Source of the DNA: an uncultured Sunxiuqinia sp.
GTDB taxonomy: Bacteria; Bacteroidota; Bacteroidia; Bacteroidales; Prolixibacteraceae
NCBI RefSeq assembly: GCF_947495665.1
Contig: NZ_CANLZV010000002.1
Coordinates: 496,001-560,000, forward strand
Length of the DNA stretch: 64,000 nucleotides
Reading direction: 5' to 3'
The notes under the pieces were generated by a model that did not search any database, was not told where the DNA came from, and was given only the letters and a program-made list of their open reading frames with translations. A program made the translations under genes and the position numbers. This document shows, one piece after another, positions 62,524-64,000 of this stretch. Position 1 is the stretch's first letter. Each line of letters starts with the position of its first letter.

Positions 62524-63369
62524 ATGAAAACCTTTATGTCATTCACCTTTCTGCTTCTTTTCATGATTTCCTGTAACCTTCAGCAACATGATCAGGCCGT
62601 GTACGAACTTGCGGATACCGAACAGGCCATCATGCCGGTAGCCAAACAAGAATTGAACAGTTCGCCTGCGACTCCCCTGCCCGAACAGGCTACGCAGGAA
62701 GTCGTTAAAAAGCGAATCATTAAAGATGGTCGCCTGGGCCTGAAGGTTAACGACCTGGAAGCGGCCAAAACACGCACTGACACTACGGTAAAAGCATTTG
62801 GCGGTTACTACGCCAATGAGCGCTTTAACAATTCCGAGTGGGAATCGTCGTACAATCTGACCATCCGTATTCCGAGCGCACATTTTGAGGACTTCATTGC
62901 TGCCCTTGAGCAAGGTAATGGCGAGGTTCAATACAAAGCCATTGATGCCCGTGATGTAACAGCCCGCTTCATTGATCTGGAAACGCGCTTGGAAAACAAG
63001 CAAAATTACCTTAATCGTTACCAGGACTTGTTGAAACAAGCACAAAACGTCAAAGAAATTCTGGAGATTGAAGAAAAGATACGTGGCTTGGAGGAAGAAA
63101 TTGAAAGTACAACCGGCCAGCTGAAGTACTTAAATGACCAGGTGGATTACAGTACCCTTGACTTGGAGCTTACCAAGCAAAGGGCCTATAAATACACACC
63201 GGCCAACCGCGATAAGTTTTTCGAACGCTTCAAACAATCGCTGTCCAAGGGCTGGTACGTATTTGTTGATTTCACCCTGCTTATGATCAAGTTGTGGCCA
63301 TTCTGGATCATCGTGTTTGTCTTTCGTCATTTCTGGAAGAAGTTCCGAAAGAACCGGAAGGAAAAGTAA
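62524..63369 (+). CDS. DUF4349 lipoprotein with coiled coil and membrane segment
   Basis: The 281-residue protein has a lipobox ISC (Cys at about 17), a DUF4349 region starting RIIKDGRLGLKVNDLEAAKT, a coiled coil (about 155-205, VKEILEIEEKIRGLEEEIES) and a C-terminal membrane segment (about 245-268). DUF4349 proteins resemble part of RsgI-like or tail-length-like sensors; function is not settled. The lipid anchor and C-terminal segment suggest it bridges or sits in the inner membrane facing the periplasm. Confidence 0.85.
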   Translation: MKTFMSFTFLLLFMISCNLQQHDQAVYELADTEQAIMPVAKQELNSSPATPLPEQATQEVVKKRIIKDGRLGLKVNDLEAAKTRTDTTVKAFGGYYANERFNNSEWESSYNLTIRIPSAHFEDFIAALEQGNGEVQYKAIDARDVTARFIDLETRLENKQNYLNRYQDLLKQAQNVKEILEIEEKIRGLEEEIESTTGQLKYLNDQVDYSTLDLELTKQRAYKYTPANRDKFFERFKQSLSKGWYVFVDFTLLMIKLWPFWIIVFVFRHFWKKFRKNRKEK

Positions 63370-63578
63370 ACGACTGCATTTGTTTCCGGCTTCGGTCACT
63401 GAAAAGATTGACCGCAGCCGGAAGCCATGCTAACGATAATTCCAGACAACTTCCAGCCCCTATCGATTAATAGTTGAATACTCAAATTTTAAAATTCAGG
63501 ACAGAGCAGCATAGCAAAATGGCCGTTATTTTATACCTTGTCCGCCACTATTAATCAATTCATCTAACGATTTTCATT

Positions 63579-64000
63579 ATGTCGAAATTCAGAAGCTTTT
63601 TAAAACGTTGTCAACAGCTCTCATTAGGGGCTTTAATTGTCCTTACAACCAATGCTTTTGCCCAGGAAGAAAAACAAAAATACATCCCTGAAACAGATCC
63701 GCTGGTACTTCAAAAACTGGAAGAATGGCAGGATTTGAAGTTTGGGTTGATGATGCACTGGGGCACATACAGCCAGTGGGGTATCATCGAATCCTGGTCA
63801 ATTTGTGGCGAGGATGAAGAATGGATCAAACGCTTTCGCAACAACGACAATTACGAAGAATACAAAAAGGACTATCACAATCTTCAAACGACCTTCAACC
63901 CCGTAAAATTCAACCCCAAGCGATGGGCGCAAAAGGCCAAACAAGCCGGAATGAAGTATGTGGTTTTCACCACTAAGCACCATGACGGCTTTGCCATGTA
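63579..64000 (+). CDS. Exported GH29 alpha-L-fucosidase (3' end outside window)
   Basis: The visible 140 residues comprise a signal peptide (ending NAFAQ), then LEEWQDLKFGLMMHWGTYSQ and AGMKYVVFTTKHHDGFAM, both characteristic of the N-terminal TIM barrel of GH29 fucosidases, which release alpha-linked L-fucose from glycans. The catalytic nucleophile Asp lies beyond the right edge. The leader before 63579 is AT-rich. Confidence 0.9.
   Translation, partial: MSKFRSFLKRCQQLSLGALIVLTTNAFAQEEKQKYIPETDPLVLQKLEEWQDLKFGLMMHWGTYSQWGIIESWSICGEDEEWIKRFRNNDNYEEYKKDYHNLQTTFNPVKFNPKRWAQKAKQAGMKYVVFTTKHHDGFAM

Overview
The window looks like a chromosomal segment of a Bacteroidota species, most likely of the Marinilabiliales/Prolixibacteraceae type. 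The signs are promoters of the TTTG-N19-TAnnTTTG class, an ECF sigma and SusD remnant, DUF6261, WbqC, LapA and DUF5808 proteins, moderate GC, weak or absent Shine-Dalgarno sequences, and many exported carbohydrate-related oxidoreductases. This placement is inferred from family content; no marker gene was compared.

Layout. 1-5.5 kb: a degenerate helicase-like gene cut by the left edge, a dead outer-membrane protein tail, a 2-hydroxyacid dehydrogenase-like gene convergent with nadX, lplA, and an IS200-like (REP-associated) transposase set among four composite palindromic repeats, one of them inside a 288-bp tandem duplication. 5.5-6.65 kb: an apparently non-coding locus with its own promoter and terminator whose + strand folds into at least six UUCG-capped hairpins; this is the best candidate for an undescribed RNA. 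6.65-10.3 kb: a Crp/Fnr regulator divergent from a membrane thioredoxin and a CoA-disulfide-reductase-like flavoprotein carrying three rhodanese domains.

10.3-30.8 kb: fifteen genes, all on the minus strand with gaps of at most 110 bp, ending at a strong bidirectional terminator. In transcription order they encode three exported or anchored PQQ-type beta-propellers, an NHL-type propeller, a tiny Cys-rich Tat-like protein, an exported NapG-like ferredoxin, a NapH-like membrane ferredoxin, a membrane-anchored PQQ-type propeller, a NuoE-NuoF fusion, an SGNH hydrolase, a GltD-like flavoprotein lacking its NAD(P)H domain, another propeller, a glycosyltransferase, and an ABC exporter pair. The set reads as a redox chain from cytosolic NADH through membrane Fe-S proteins to extracytoplasmic propellers, with no cytochrome or recognisable terminal enzyme. 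It is the best candidate protein system in the window.

31.2-37.5 kb: a Tat-exported Gfo/Idh/MocA oxidoreductase, a lipoprotein TIM-barrel epimerase-like protein and a double-DUF1080 protein, all consistent with 3-keto-glycoside chemistry, divergent from a membrane-tethered winged-helix regulator and its SSS symporter. 37.7-44.4 kb: housekeeping genes (dapB, lepB, LapA, WbqC, NUDIX, NlpC/P60, PgpH-type HD phosphodiesterase). 44.4-45.3 kb: an ECF sigma gene with an in-frame stop and only the last 41 codons of a SusD gene, the scar of a lost polysaccharide locus. 45.4-51.2 kb: two tandem FAD-dependent oxidoreductases, CstA and a single-domain DUF1080 lipoprotein. 51.7-55.8 kb: an outer-membrane beta-barrel followed by a glycine-betaine ProVWX transporter. 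55.9-64 kb: a small conserved-looking gene, a cluster of GGATGTTTATCC palindromes, a DUF6261 gene, an acyltransferase, a B3/B4 protein, a flavodoxin/ferredoxin-reductase-type enzyme, lipA, an outer-membrane protein, a DUF4349 lipoprotein and the start of a GH29 alpha-L-fucosidase.

No tRNA, rRNA, CRISPR array, prophage or replication origin was recognised.
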